NCBI RefSeq assembly: GCF_022603395.1
Contig: NZ_JAIBKA010000010.1
Coordinates: forward strand, 62,001 to 126,000
Source of the DNA: Desulfoferrobacter suflitae
Lineage (GTDB): Bacteria > Desulfobacterota > Syntrophobacteria > Syntrophobacterales > Syntrophobacteraceae
Length of the DNA: 64,000 nt
Reading direction: 5' to 3'
Part shown: one piece after another, positions 45,268-54,794 of the stretch
Numbering within the stretch: position 1 is the first letter of the stretch
Layout: each line of letters begins with the position of its first letter
Position numbers and translations under genes: made by a program
Notes under the pieces: generated by a model
Database searches by the model: none
What the model was told of the DNA's origin: nothing
The model's input: the letters and a program-made list of their open reading frames with translations, nothing else

Positions 45268-46692
45268 CTAAGGATGCATTGTGATCGGCTCCCACCCGCC
45301 CCCTAATGCCTTGTAGAGCTGCACCACGGTCAAGAGCTGAGCCAGGTGCACCGAAGCCAGATCCAGCTCAGCTGAAAACAGCTGACGGTCTGAATCCAGC
45401 ACGGTCAGAAAAGTCTCAAGCCCGCCTTTGAAGCGCTTCCGTGCCAGTTTGGAGTACAGTTCGTAACTCGCAACCAGCGCTTCCTGTTCGTTGCGTACTT
45501 CCTCCAATTTGCTGTGGGCCACCAGCCCGTCGGATACCTCGCGGAACGCCTGGCGCACGGTCAATTGGTAAAGGACCAGCGCCTGCTCCTGCTGGGCCTG
45601 GGTGCTCTTGAGGGTAAAGTAGTTGAAGCCACTGGTGAAAATAGGAACGGTCATGGTGGGTCCAATATTCCAGATGCTGGACGGCCCCGTGAACAGTTTC
45701 CCCAGATCGACACTTCGCGTGCCCGCCAGGCCGGTAAGAAAAATCCGCGGGAAAAAATTCGCCCGGGCGGAGCCGATGCGATAATTGGCGGCGATGAGCG
45801 TTTCTTCAGACTGACGGATGTCGGGTCGCCGCTCCAGCAGGACGGAGGGGAGCCCGGCGGGGACAGTGGGGCGCACCGCCAGCTCGCTCAAGGACTTGCC
45901 CCGTTGAATGGGTTGCGGGTTGTCTCCCAAAAGAATGCAGATTTGATTTTCTTTTTGGGCTATCTGGCGCTCCAGATCAGGAATTTTGACACCGGCGGTA
46001 TGGATGAGGACGTCCGCCTGAGCGACGTCCTCCCCGGAAACCAGGCCCTGCCGCTTGCGTAACTTTACGAGGTGTCGAGATGTCTCGAAGGACTCGAGCG
46101 TGCTGCGGGCAATCTCCAACTGGCGATCCAGAGTGCGCAGTTCAAAGTAGGCACGGGCCACGTCAGCGACCACCGCTGCCCAGACGGCCCGCTGCCCCCA
46201 TTCGGAGGCGTAAAAATCTGCCTGGGCGGCTTGGGTCAGATTGCGCAGACGCCCGAAGATGTCGATTTCCCAGAAGAGATCAAAGTTGAATTGGGCCAGG
46301 CTCTCAGTAACGCTGACCTCCGGCGGGATCGGCGGATTAGAGCCGGTCCGGCTCACTTTTTCCCGGCGATAGAGGGCCGTGCCGCTGAAATCGGGGAGCC
46401 ACGAGGAGCGGCTGACGCCCACCTGGGCTCGGGATTCGGCCACTCGGGCGACTGCCAGCCGGACATCGTAGTTTTGCACAAGGGCGGTGCGAATCAGATT
46501 CTGCAGTACCGGGTCGTCAAATATTTGCCACCAGGAGAGGTCCGCCAGACTGTTGAGGTCAGGCTGCGCTTGGCCCTGGGCAGACTGAAAGCGATAATCC
46601 TGGGGAACCACTCCAGGGTCGCGTTGGTATTTCGGTGCCATGCAGCCGCTCAGGAGCAAAACGGTGATCAGGAGCAAAACCAGGCGTCTCAT
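45268..46692 (-). CDS. RND efflux outer-membrane channel, NodT/OprM type lipoprotein
   Basis: 474 residues. The lipobox LLLSGC places the acylated cysteine at residue 17. Two OEP repeats follow (about 55-245 and 255-455), with LSWWQIFDDPVLQNLIRTALVQNYD and RRPDIRQSEETLIAANYRIGSARANFFP as typical OprM sequences. It forms the trimeric exit duct. The ATG overlaps the end of the RND pump gene. It is the third gene of the efflux operon. Confidence 0.94.
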   Translation of the reverse strand: MRRLVLLLITVLLLSGCMAPKYQRDPGVVPQDYRFQSAQGQAQPDLNSLADLSWWQIFDDPVLQNLIRTALVQNYDVRLAVARVAESRAQVGVSRSSWLPDFSGTALYRREKVSRTGSNPPIPPEVSVTESLAQFNFDLFWEIDIFGRLRNLTQAAQADFYASEWGQRAVWAAVVADVARAYFELRTLDRQLEIARSTLESFETSRHLVKLRKRQGLVSGEDVAQADVLIHTAGVKIPDLERQIAQKENQICILLGDNPQPIQRGKSLSELAVRPTVPAGLPSVLLERRPDIRQSEETLIAANYRIGSARANFFPRIFLTGLAGTRSVDLGKLFTGPSSIWNIGPTMTVPIFTSGFNYFTLKSTQAQQEQALVLYQLTVRQAFREVSDGLVAHSKLEEVRNEQEALVASYELYSKLARKRFKGGLETFLTVLDSDRQLFSAELDLASVHLAQLLTVVQLYKALGGGWEPITMHP

Positions 46693-49600
46693 GACCGTCC
46701 CCCTTCTCCCCAGCCGGGCGGGTTGGATATTTCGGTTTTGACCGCGACGGCTGCAGTTTGAGATTTGCGCCGTTTATCCACGAGAGTCTGGACCATGTAG
46801 TAGAGCACCGGAATGAAGAACAGGCTCAGGACCGTGGCCGTGGCCATACCGGTGACGACGGCCGTGCCCACCGACCAGCGGGCTGCGGCACCGGCCCCGG
46901 AGGAGAGAACCAGGGGCATCAATCCGAAGACTTCGGCCAGGGCGGTCATCAAAACGGCCCGGAAGCGCAGCCGTGCACCTTCCGCCGCTGCATCAAAGGT
47001 GGAATAGTCCTCCATGTCACGCTTGTTCTTGGCAAATTCCACGATCATGATGGAGAGCTTGGCGTTCAGGCCGATGAGCATGACAATGCCGACCTGCACG
47101 TAGACGTCGTTGGCCAGACCTCTGAACCAAATCCCGGACAGTGCGCCGAAGACGGTGATGGGAAGGCCCATCAGCACCCCAATTGGTATTGCCCAGCTCT
47201 CGTACAAGGCCGCCAGGGTCAGGAACACGAACAGCAGGGAAAAAGCGAAGATATAGCCTGCCTGACCGCCCGCCAGCTTTTCTTGATAGGCCAGCCCGGT
47301 CCACTCGTAGCCAAAGCCACGGGGCAGATCCTTGGACAGGCGCTCCATGGCGGTGATGGCCTGTCCGGAACTGTAGCCCGGGGCGTATTGGCCTGAAAGT
47401 TCGGCGGAGCGAAACATATTGTACCGATTGATGTGGGTTGGGCCGCTCTGAGTGTTGACTTTCGCCAGGGTGCTGAGGGGGACCATGCCGCCGGCCGTGT
47501 TGCGCACATAAATGTTGCCGATGTCCTCCGGGTTTTCACGGAATTGCGGCTCCGCCTGAAGCATAACCCGGTAGACCCGGCCAAACTTATTGAAGTCGTT
47601 GATCGTGTAACCGCCCAGGTAAAGCTGCAGGCCGTCAAAAACATTTCTCAAGGGGATGCCCAAAGTCTGGACCTTGTCGCGATCGATATCCAACTTCAAC
47701 TGCGGCACATTGACCTGAAAGGTGTTGAACAGTGCGGCAATGGCGGGTTCCCTGGTGGATGCGGCCACCAGACTCTGGGCCACCTGGAAGAGCTCCTCCG
47801 GAGTGCGCGCCGAACGGTCCTGCAGTTGGTACTGGAAACCGCTCACATTGCCCATACCGGGGATGGAGGGTAACGAGTAAACGAATGCGCGAACCTCTGA
47901 ATATCCGGCAAATTCCCGGCGCAGCTGCTGCATGATGGCCGAAATTTTCATATCGTCGGACGTGCGTTCATCCCAGGGCTTCAGGGTCATGACCAGAGTG
48001 GCGGCATCCGAGCTGAAGGTGTTGGTCATGAGATTGAAGCCGCCCCAGCCAAGGACGGTCTGGATGCCGTTGACTTCTGCGGCAAATTGCTCAGCCCGCG
48101 TCAATATGACACCCGACCTCTCCAGGGAAGCCCCCGGCGGCAGGTTGAAAGTGGCAAAGATGACTCCCTGGTCTTCCTCGGGCACCAAACCTCCGGGTAG
48201 GGTTTGCAGCAGTCCGCCGGCCCCAAAGTACACTGCCAAGAGAAGGATCAAGGCCACCACCAGACGGCGCATAAGGAACTTCACGCCATTGAGATAGCCG
48301 GAGGTGGTGAGATCAAACAATTTATTGAATTTGCGATTAAAGGCTGCCAAAAGTCCCTTGGAATCTCTTTTGGGACGGAGGATTTTAACGCACAGCGCCG
48401 GCGTAAGGGTCAGAGTCACCAGGATGGAGAGGAAGGCGGCGCAGCACAGGGTGATGGCGAACTGCCGGTAAAGCTGACCGGTAATGCCGCCCAGAAAAAG
48501 GATCGGAAGATAAACCGAGAGGAGTGCGCAGGCCACGCCGATAATCGGTCGGGTGACTTCGTCCATGGATTTTTCAGTGGCCTCGAGCGGGCTCAAACCC
48601 TGAGCCATGTGGGCCTTTACCGCCTCGACCACGACGATGGCGTCGTCCACTACGGAGCCGATGGCCAGGACCAGTCCAAATAGCGAGAGGGTGTTGATAG
48701 ACAATCCCAGCGCCGCAAAGGCCGCAAAGGTGCCCACCATGGGCACCGGCACAACCAAACAGGGAATCAGCGTGGCGCGGAAGTTTCCCAGGAAGACCAG
48801 AACAACCAGCATGACCAGACCCAGGGCCTTGAAGATGGTAAACACCACTTCCTTGAGTGCAGCCCGCACAAACAAGGTGTTGTCGTAGGAGACTTCATAT
48901 TCCAAACCCGAGGGGAAGCTTCCTTTCGCCTCTTCCATGAAGGTCCGGACGCGGTTGGCCACGTCCAGGGCGTTGGCCCCCGGAAGTTGATAGATCACCA
49001 TGGTGGTGGCCGGTAGGCCTGCCCGTCGGGAAAAGGAGGTGTATCTGCGGGCGCCCAGCTCGCTTCGCGCCAAATCCCGCAAACGCAGGATCGAGCCGTC
49101 GGGCTGGGTGCGGACGATGATATTGTCAAATTCTTCCTCATCGGTCAGACGTCCTTGAACGTCCACCGAGTACTGGAAGTTCAACCCGGGCGAGGCGGGC
49201 GGTTGACCGACCTGGCCGGCCGGGGCCTGAATGTTTTGGTCGCGCACTGCCTGGGCCACATCTCTGGCCGTGAGCCCCAGCCTGGCGAGCTTGTCGGGCC
49301 GGACCCACAGCCGCATGGAATACTCCCGCTCGCCAACGATGGCGATGTTGCCGACTCCATAGATGCGGCTGATGCCATCATATAGATTCAGCGACGCGTA
49401 GTTGCTGAGAAACAGATCGTCGAAGGTGTTGTCGGGAGAGAATAAAGACAGAACGAGGAGCATGTCCGGCGAGGCTTTTTGCACGGTGATGCCGAAACCC
49501 GTCACCTCGGGCGGCAAGGCCCGGTCAGCCCGGCTGACCCGATTCTGTACGTCCACCTGGGCGATATCAATGTCGGTTCCGACGGCAAAAGTGCAGGTCA

Positions 49601-49868
49601 GGAAATAGCGCCCGTCGCTGGTGCTGTTGGAGGACATGTAGAGCATGTTCTCCGCCCCGTTCACCTCCTGTTCGATGGGGATCGCCACGTTTTCTTCCAC
49701 CACCCGGGCGCTCGCCCCCGTGTAAAACGTTTCTACGGTGATGGTGGGAGGGCTGATGGGAGGGTATTGTGCGATGGGCAGGCTGAAAATGGCCACCAAA
49801 CCGGCAATGAAAATCACCAGGCCGATAACGATAGCAAAGATGGGCCGATGAATGAAATATCTGGACAC
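46689..49868 (-). CDS. RND multidrug efflux pump, AcrB/HAE1 family
   Basis: 1059 residues, the full length for a proton-driven hydrophobe exporter. It begins SRYFIHRPIFAIVIGLVIFIAG, has VETFYTGASARVVEENVAIPIEQEVNG, the helix-4 motif GLVLAIGSVVDDAIVVVEAVKAH with the two aspartates needed for proton coupling (about 408), IGVACALLSVYLPILFLGGITGQLYRQFA and, in the second half, GLNAKLSIMIVEFAKNKRD. It assembles with the adaptor encoded upstream and the channel downstream. Drug, bile or solvent range cannot be predicted. Confidence 0.96.
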   Translation of the reverse strand: MSRYFIHRPIFAIVIGLVIFIAGLVAIFSLPIAQYPPISPPTITVETFYTGASARVVEENVAIPIEQEVNGAENMLYMSSNSTSDGRYFLTCTFAVGTDIDIAQVDVQNRVSRADRALPPEVTGFGITVQKASPDMLLVLSLFSPDNTFDDLFLSNYASLNLYDGISRIYGVGNIAIVGEREYSMRLWVRPDKLARLGLTARDVAQAVRDQNIQAPAGQVGQPPASPGLNFQYSVDVQGRLTDEEEFDNIIVRTQPDGSILRLRDLARSELGARRYTSFSRRAGLPATTMVIYQLPGANALDVANRVRTFMEEAKGSFPSGLEYEVSYDNTLFVRAALKEVVFTIFKALGLVMLVVLVFLGNFRATLIPCLVVPVPMVGTFAAFAALGLSINTLSLFGLVLAIGSVVDDAIVVVEAVKAHMAQGLSPLEATEKSMDEVTRPIIGVACALLSVYLPILFLGGITGQLYRQFAITLCCAAFLSILVTLTLTPALCVKILRPKRDSKGLLAAFNRKFNKLFDLTTSGYLNGVKFLMRRLVVALILLLAVYFGAGGLLQTLPGGLVPEEDQGVIFATFNLPPGASLERSGVILTRAEQFAAEVNGIQTVLGWGGFNLMTNTFSSDAATLVMTLKPWDERTSDDMKISAIMQQLRREFAGYSEVRAFVYSLPSIPGMGNVSGFQYQLQDRSARTPEELFQVAQSLVAASTREPAIAALFNTFQVNVPQLKLDIDRDKVQTLGIPLRNVFDGLQLYLGGYTINDFNKFGRVYRVMLQAEPQFRENPEDIGNIYVRNTAGGMVPLSTLAKVNTQSGPTHINRYNMFRSAELSGQYAPGYSSGQAITAMERLSKDLPRGFGYEWTGLAYQEKLAGGQAGYIFAFSLLFVFLTLAALYESWAIPIGVLMGLPITVFGALSGIWFRGLANDVYVQVGIVMLIGLNAKLSIMIVEFAKNKRDMEDYSTFDAAAEGARLRFRAVLMTALAEVFGLMPLVLSSGAGAAARWSVGTAVVTGMATATVLSLFFIPVLYYMVQTLVDKRRKSQTAAVAVKTEISNPPGWGEGGRS

Positions 49869-49872
49869 TGCC

Positions 49873-51057
49873 CTAGCTCCCTTTGTTTTCCCGGCCTACA
49901 GGCTTCAGCACGGGCGCAACTTTTCCCCCGGCGATGGCCCGCTGCAAACCTTCCACCACCACCCGCTCACCGGACTCGAGCCCCTCGTTGACAATGAAGT
50001 AGTCCTGGTAACGGCCTCCCAGCGTGACGGTGCGCAGAGCCACCTTGTTGTCGCTGCCCACCACGAGAACGCTCTGCACTCCCTGCATGATCTGCACTGC
50101 CCGCTGCGGCACCAGCAGGGTGTCCGGTCGCTCCTCCAAAACGACCCGGATACGACCGAAAAGACCGGGCCGCAGCAGCCGATCCGGGTTGGGGAAGCTC
50201 GCATACATGTTCAAAGTACCGGTGGTAAGGTTCAGAGCGCGGTCCACAAAACTGATCTCGCCACGAAGTGGATAGACGGAATTGTCGGCCAAGACCAATT
50301 CAAAGGGGGCGGCGCTCTGTTCCGCCGGGAACGGCTTTCCTTGCTCGAAAAGATGGGCTCGGTCCAGGTAGTCGGCTTCACTGATGCTAAAGACCACTCT
50401 CATGGGGTCCCAGGAAGAGATCGTCGTGAGAATGGTCTGGTCTCGTGAAACCAAGTTCCCCACCGCTATTTCTTCCTTGCCAATGATGCCCGTGATGGGA
50501 GAGCGTATTTCAGTGAATTTCAAATCCAACTCGGCCCGGTCAACGCCCGCCTTAGTCCGATCGATGGTAGCGGCGGCCAGCTCAACCGCTGATTCGGCAT
50601 TGTCCAGGTCAACCTGAGGGGCAGCATCTTCAGCGACCAGGGGCCGCAGCCGCGCCACATCCTTCCGGGCTTGCCTCAAAGCTGCCCGGGCCTGTGCCAA
50701 AGCGGCTTCAGCCTCCTGCAGAGCCGTTTTGTAAGGCCTTTGATCGATAACAAACAATAGCTGCCCCGCCTTCACCTGGCTGCCTTCCTGGAACAGCACC
50801 TTTTCCAGGAATCCCCCCACCCGGGCTCGTATCTCCACCGTCTGGCGGGCTTCGGTGCGGGCCACGTAATCCCCGACAATGGGGACGGTCTGTGAAATCA
50901 CCGTTGCGACCGCAACCTCTGGAGGTGGGCGATCCTGCACTATTCCCGTCTGCTCCTTGGAGCCACAAGCGCTGATAAAAAGCAACAAAACGATCAGGCC
51001 GATATGGCTGAGAGGTGACAGGCTCTGCCGGCCAGTGAAATATCGGGTCTTAGTCAT
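49873..51057 (-). CDS. RND efflux periplasmic adaptor, AcrA family lipoprotein
   Basis: 394 residues. The lipobox LLFISAC (Cys about 31) anchors it to the inner membrane. Order of parts is a beta strand and lipoyl half (TVEIRARVGGFLEKVLFQEGSQVKAGQLLFVID, residues about 72-104), an alpha-helical hairpin (about 108-170), a second lipoyl half (KFTEIRSPITGIIGKEEIAVGNLV) and a C-terminal barrel (LVPQRAVQIMQGVQSVLVV). It starts the operon adaptor-pump-channel; the pump gene begins 5 bases after its stop. Confidence 0.94.
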   Translation of the reverse strand: MTKTRYFTGRQSLSPLSHIGLIVLLLFISACGSKEQTGIVQDRPPPEVAVATVISQTVPIVGDYVARTEARQTVEIRARVGGFLEKVLFQEGSQVKAGQLLFVIDQRPYKTALQEAEAALAQARAALRQARKDVARLRPLVAEDAAPQVDLDNAESAVELAAATIDRTKAGVDRAELDLKFTEIRSPITGIIGKEEIAVGNLVSRDQTILTTISSWDPMRVVFSISEADYLDRAHLFEQGKPFPAEQSAAPFELVLADNSVYPLRGEISFVDRALNLTTGTLNMYASFPNPDRLLRPGLFGRIRVVLEERPDTLLVPQRAVQIMQGVQSVLVVGSDNKVALRTVTLGGRYQDYFIVNEGLESGERVVVEGLQRAIAGGKVAPVLKPVGRENKGS

Positions 51058-51124
51058 GGATAACCTTTCGCGACCGGAGGTACGCCTGGACCTCGCCTCC
51101 GCTTATCAGCTGAAGTCCACCGCC

Positions 51125-51397
51125 CTATTGACTTTGTCGACCAGCCTGAAAGCCTTGATTGAATGCCCTTTGATTGCTCTCTACATGTTTGCCGTACAGG
51201 AACCCGCCGGTTGCGCCGGCCGCGCCACCAATGGCGGCCCCCAGACCAGCATTGCCGGCAAGAGCTCCAATAGCAGCTCCACCGGCGGCACCCATGGCAC
51301 CTCCACTGAGCGTGCGTTGCTGAGTTTCCGACATGCCCGCACAACCCACCAGCGCCAGGGTAACAGTCAAAACAGCTATGATCACGATCTTCCTCAT
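51125..51397 (-). CDS. Glycine-zipper small lipoprotein
   Basis: 90 residues. The lipobox LALVGC puts the acylated cysteine at 19. The middle (GGAMGAAGGAAIGALAGNAGLG and AAIGGAAGATGGF) is a long Gly/Ala zipper that would insert as a hairpin or oligomerise in a membrane. The end is polar (KHVESNQRAFNQGFQAGRQ). Such YMGG/OmpA-associated lipoproteins are envelope components. GAGGAGTATACC precedes the ATG. Confidence 0.82.
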   Translation of the reverse strand: MRKIVIIAVLTVTLALVGCAGMSETQQRTLSGGAMGAAGGAAIGALAGNAGLGAAIGGAAGATGGFLYGKHVESNQRAFNQGFQAGRQSQ

Positions 51398-51422
51398 GGT
51401 ATACTCCTCTTATTCCTGATGG

Positions 51423-51809
51423 TTATTCTTTGCAGGGCCAGTGTTCCGTTAAAAACATGAATAGTGTTTCTACCGGTGCTTCCTTCATATGTTCCGGATG
51501 GGCTTTGGCCCATTCCACATACATCCCGATTGCCTCGTTGCGCGACGGGGCAGGATCGGGACAACATACCAGGCGGACGCCTTCGGGCCCGGAAGCCAGT
51601 GCATTGTGGTAAGCATAAGCGCCGACCAAATAGCCCTGGCAGAAATGAATGGCCGCGGTGTAGAGAGGATCATCCGGGGCGGTAGTGCAGAGATCGACAA
51701 TATCGTCCGTCGAGTCGACAATGAAATCTTGCTGTTCCGTTGCTGCCGGCGCCAAAGCGGGTATCAGCAGAACCACCACGAACATCATACAAATCAAATT
51801 TCGCTTCAT
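51423..51809 (-). CDS. Secreted Rap1a/Tai-like protein
   Basis: 128 residues from ATG 51809, which follows AAAGGAGGAG. A signal peptide (CMMFVVVLLIPALAPAATE) precedes a small Cys-bearing domain: STDDIVDLCTTAPDDPLYTAAIHFCQGYLVGAYAYHNA (in VDLCTTAP and HFCQGYLVG), then LVCCPDPAP and MFLTEHWPC. The spacing C...FCxGYxxG...C matches the Rap1a/Tai immunity family seen against type VI amidase effectors. However, similar domains occur widely without toxins, and no effector is nearby. A general periplasmic role is as likely. Confidence 0.65.
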   Translation of the reverse strand: MKRNLICMMFVVVLLIPALAPAATEQQDFIVDSTDDIVDLCTTAPDDPLYTAAIHFCQGYLVGAYAYHNALASGPEGVRLVCCPDPAPSRNEAIGMYVEWAKAHPEHMKEAPVETLFMFLTEHWPCKE

Positions 51810-51842
51810 AACACTCCTCCTTTTTGGTCTATTGATCACCAG

Positions 51843-52637
51843 TCAGGCAGCCCCACGCCGCCTCCTGACCAACCCAATGGCAAAAATCAGCACGCCCAGA
51901 GCGGCCGCAATGTGTTTAAGAGTATGGCCGCTGATGACTTTCAACATTTGGAAAATGGGTTTATCGAGTAGCTCAAGGAGCTTGGCATACCCATACATGC
52001 CCAACAATCCCCAGACGTAAAAGCTTGGCACAAATTTGGGGGGATAAAGCCAAACAATTAAGGGAATGAGAAGCATTGGCAGGAACTGGACGAGTATATA
52101 AATGCGCAGATCACCACCGTCATTGTTGTCCGTAAGCCTCCACCATACGACAGAAAAGATCCCAAGAAGCAGAAGGGGGACGAGAAGTTTTCTGGCAGCA
52201 GGTTCACTGATATACTCACCGACGATGATGGTTACGAAGCTCATAAAGGAGATCGTCATGGGCAACCTGTCCCAAACGAGCGTGGAATCGTTTGGGTTGA
52301 GATGAAAATAACCCGAGCCTAATGCCACAAGAGAAGCCCCGACAAAAAAAGTAAGGTAGGCGAAGCGCAGAGAATCGAGGCTGCCGGGAGGTGTGCTGTT
52401 GCGGAAAAGGAGCAGGCCATAGATGCCGACTAAAAGAAACGGCAAATTGGAGATGACGTCGAAAAAATTGGGAATACCGAAAAAAGGGCATTGAGCCGCG
52501 AATTGATAATAGGCTTGAGATTGGGGAACGCGACCATGCAGAGCTAATGCCGCAGTGAATACCGCGGCGATGCCTGCCAGCGCTATGAGTCTCTTATCGG
52601 AAAAAGGATGCCTGTCCATCGCCGCGCCCCTCATCAA
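51843..52637 (-). CDS. Ceramidase-like (CREST superfamily) membrane hydrolase
   Basis: About 260 residues with seven predicted helices. The superfamily motifs are PNFFDVISNLPFLLVG (Asn/Ser, about 55-68), LVALGSGYFHLNPNDSTLVWDRLPMTISFM (with GSGYFHLNP and WDRLPMT, His and Asp ligands, about 100-128) and the C-terminal SGHTLKHIAAAL (two His, about 238-247). These residues build the zinc site of alkaline ceramidases. Bacterial substrates are mostly unknown; a membrane lipid is likely. ATG at 52619 (MDRHPF) is an alternative start. Confidence 0.8.
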   Translation of the reverse strand: MMRGAAMDRHPFSDKRLIALAGIAAVFTAALALHGRVPQSQAYYQFAAQCPFFGIPNFFDVISNLPFLLVGIYGLLLFRNSTPPGSLDSLRFAYLTFFVGASLVALGSGYFHLNPNDSTLVWDRLPMTISFMSFVTIIVGEYISEPAARKLLVPLLLLGIFSVVWWRLTDNNDGGDLRIYILVQFLPMLLIPLIVWLYPPKFVPSFYVWGLLGMYGYAKLLELLDKPIFQMLKVISGHTLKHIAAALGVLIFAIGLVRRRRGAA

Positions 52638-52684
52638 TTGCCTTTAAGATGTCCAAGAGCCGTTTAGGTGAATGGAAAATCAGC

Positions 52685-53056
52685 TTACTTTCGACTGATG
52701 GTGACAAGAAAAAGTCCTGAGCAGTTTCCGGTTACCCAGATCCAGTTGTTCCGATAACCCCAGGCGTTGGCATTCCGGCATGACGCTCCGGTTTCAGATG
52801 TGTCGGTCAGCAGGCGGGCCCGCACAATTGATCCGGATGCAAAGCATCGCGTCATGCGATTCGTGCGGGCTCCTGCTGATGTGCCGGAACAGGAAATCCG
52901 TGTTTCAAATGTACCGACAACGGCTTCGCCGCCTGCTGCAGTGCCGCTCGACGTACTCTCTTGCTTCGAATTCATCCCTGTGCAGCTGAGGACGAAGGTC
53001 AGCAGGAAAAGGAATAGCAAAACCTTGCTCTTGATATAGTTTTTGGGGTTGATCAT
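52685..53056 (-). CDS. DUF3011-like small lipoprotein
   Basis: 123 residues. A hydrophobic leader (KVLLFLFLLTFVLSC) gives a lipobox with the acylated cysteine near residue 24. The mature part has the pattern ISCSG...NRMTRCFASGSIVRARLL...ASCRNANAWGYRNNWIWVTGNCSGLF, which fits DUF3011 domains: paired cysteines, W-G-Y and I-W-V before a G-C. The function is unknown. Its ATG overlaps the stop of the upstream hydrolase gene (ATGA), so it is translated with it. Confidence 0.65.
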   Translation of the reverse strand: MINPKNYIKSKVLLFLFLLTFVLSCTGMNSKQESTSSGTAAGGEAVVGTFETRISCSGTSAGARTNRMTRCFASGSIVRARLLTDTSETGASCRNANAWGYRNNWIWVTGNCSGLFLVTISRK

Positions 53057-54552
53057 GGATAATCTCCGCACTGGCTGCCCCTGCCAACATTGGAAACGGC
53101 TTGGCGCCCACCGGCGTTATCCACCCATTCCAGGGTGCGGCTTTCAAGGAAATCGTAGAAAGGATTGAACCTCAAACGCAGCAACCACTCAGAGGAAATT
53201 CTCAGCAAACCGCGCTCGCCGCGGATCGCCATTTGTCCGAGAAACAGGACCTTGTCATCTTTCGGAAAATGCTGCCCGTAGAGAGGGTCATCCGGCGGAA
53301 ATGGCAGTGCGACATGGGATAGGGAGATCACCTCGGTCGGCCATGACAGATCGAGGTGTGTGATCTCTGCAGCGGCCCTTGCAAAGGGAGCCTTGCGGCG
53401 GGCGATCACACTGCGGCTCTGCGGGCTTTCGTTGGTGACCAATGTGACAGTGAACGGCAAGGTCGCGTCGGTCATCAGCCGATCGGACAAAGGGCTCGGA
53501 TCGTCGATCAGCAAAGTGGACTTGGCCGCGAACCGATTGATGTCGAATAAAACCAGCTCATGGCCGTCAGCCCCCAAGTGTTTGAGCAAATTGTCAACCA
53601 CGGCATCTGCCGAAACCGTTGCATCGACAGCAGATTTAAAGACCAACGTCGGTGGGAAGCCTCTTATGGGACCGGACCGTCCTCGAACAGCGATGCGCCT
53701 CGCCACATCACGGGTCAAGCGAGAAACCTGCATGCCGGCATTGGTCGCAAAGGAATTGTATTTGAAAGGATCGAATTCAGGCTCTATCGACAGCCAGGCA
53801 AGACGAGCCAGTCCGGGTACAGCGGACAGCCGGTTGAGGACGCCTGCCAGTTTGGCCGCCGGATGGAGTCCGACGGCCGGAGAAATCAGCACCAGGCCGG
53901 CAGGCAACGGCGAGGCTTTTCCTTCCAACGCATCGAGGGTGAAATTTAGAGCTAACGGAGCCCCGGTCGAATAGCCAAGGACATGGATCGGTTGATGTCC
54001 CACCTTGGATGCGAGGTGCTCCATTCCCAGTTGCACGGCAGCCGCCATGTCCTCCCAGGTAATGTTCAACAGCCCCGATGGAGCAGTTCCGTGACCGGGC
54101 AGGCGCAGCCCGACGACCCAATATTTACGCTGGTTGAGGGCCACACCCAAGGCCCGAAAGGTGTATGGAGAATCCGACATGCCGTGCAACAACAGGGCAC
54201 CGCCGACGGGTGAATCGGTTGCCAGCTCGAAGCTGCGGTTCCAGTTGGGAGCGTAGAGTTGCGGGTCAGCGGCACTGCCGGAGCTGTAGCGAACGAGCGC
54301 ATAGGCGGGCCCGGTTCCAACTCGGAGGTAGACTTGCTCTTCCAGTTGGGCGAACAGTTTGCCCTCCAATTGCCTGTAGTCGTCAAAGGTTCGTACGGCA
54401 TCCACTTCTTTTGCCGTAAATTCCGCCGACAGTGCTTCGGTGTGCCAGGGTTCAAGAGAAGGACCGCCGCGTCCGACAAAATACCAGGTCATTGCGACTC
54501 CGATACAGCCGAACAGACCCCAGATGAGGCACCGACTAATCCGTCCAATCAT
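53053..54552 (-). CDS. Alpha/beta hydrolase, exported or membrane-anchored esterase
   Basis: 499 residues. One N-terminal hydrophobic segment (CLIWGLFGCIGVAMTWYFVGRG) anchors it or directs export. The fold begins at GALLLHGMSDSPYTFRALG (oxyanion HGM), followed by VVGLRLPGHGTAPSG, the nucleophile elbow HVLGYSTGAPLAL (GYSTG, about residue 195) and LVFKSAVDATVSADAVV for the acid residue. A histidine lies in LSHVALPFPPDD. The family is carboxylesterase/lysophospholipase-like. The length exceeds the usual 300 residues because of extra segments between core strands. Confidence 0.82.
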   Translation of the reverse strand: MIGRISRCLIWGLFGCIGVAMTWYFVGRGGPSLEPWHTEALSAEFTAKEVDAVRTFDDYRQLEGKLFAQLEEQVYLRVGTGPAYALVRYSSGSAADPQLYAPNWNRSFELATDSPVGGALLLHGMSDSPYTFRALGVALNQRKYWVVGLRLPGHGTAPSGLLNITWEDMAAAVQLGMEHLASKVGHQPIHVLGYSTGAPLALNFTLDALEGKASPLPAGLVLISPAVGLHPAAKLAGVLNRLSAVPGLARLAWLSIEPEFDPFKYNSFATNAGMQVSRLTRDVARRIAVRGRSGPIRGFPPTLVFKSAVDATVSADAVVDNLLKHLGADGHELVLFDINRFAAKSTLLIDDPSPLSDRLMTDATLPFTVTLVTNESPQSRSVIARRKAPFARAAAEITHLDLSWPTEVISLSHVALPFPPDDPLYGQHFPKDDKVLFLGQMAIRGERGLLRISSEWLLRLRFNPFYDFLESRTLEWVDNAGGRQAVSNVGRGSQCGDYP

Positions 54553-54630
54553 GCGGGAACTCTCCTCCCTTACCGAAGAATCATGATCAGTGAGGTCACA
54601 AGACCGTTAAGTAACTCGTTTTTTGAGCAG

Positions 54631-54698
54631 GTCAGGGTGCGAGTGAAAGGAGCTCCCTGACATGACGATTTGTCAGGGAGTGCTTCGCGCACCCTGAC
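54631..54698. repeat. Two tandem palindromes, second shared with 32829
   Basis: GTCAGGG (54631-54637) pairs with CCCTGAC (54655-54661), and GTCAGGGAGTGC (54672-54683) pairs with GCACCCTGAC (54689-54698). TTGTCAGGGAGTGC is identical to the element at 32829. It fills most of the 242-bp gap between two hydrolase genes of the same strand. Confidence 0.6.
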
Positions 54699-54794
54699 CT
54701 CTGAAGGGTTGCACGCACACTCCGAAACATTTTACAAAATTCTGCCGCAAGGAGGACTAGACGGTTAAGGCCGACCAATAACCCGGCCACTGCA

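Noticed and set aside
51423-51809. Type VI secretion immunity gene
   Set aside because: The Rap1a/Tai-like cysteine pattern is present, but no amidase effector, Hcp, VgrG or other secretion gene is nearby, so an immunity role is not supported.
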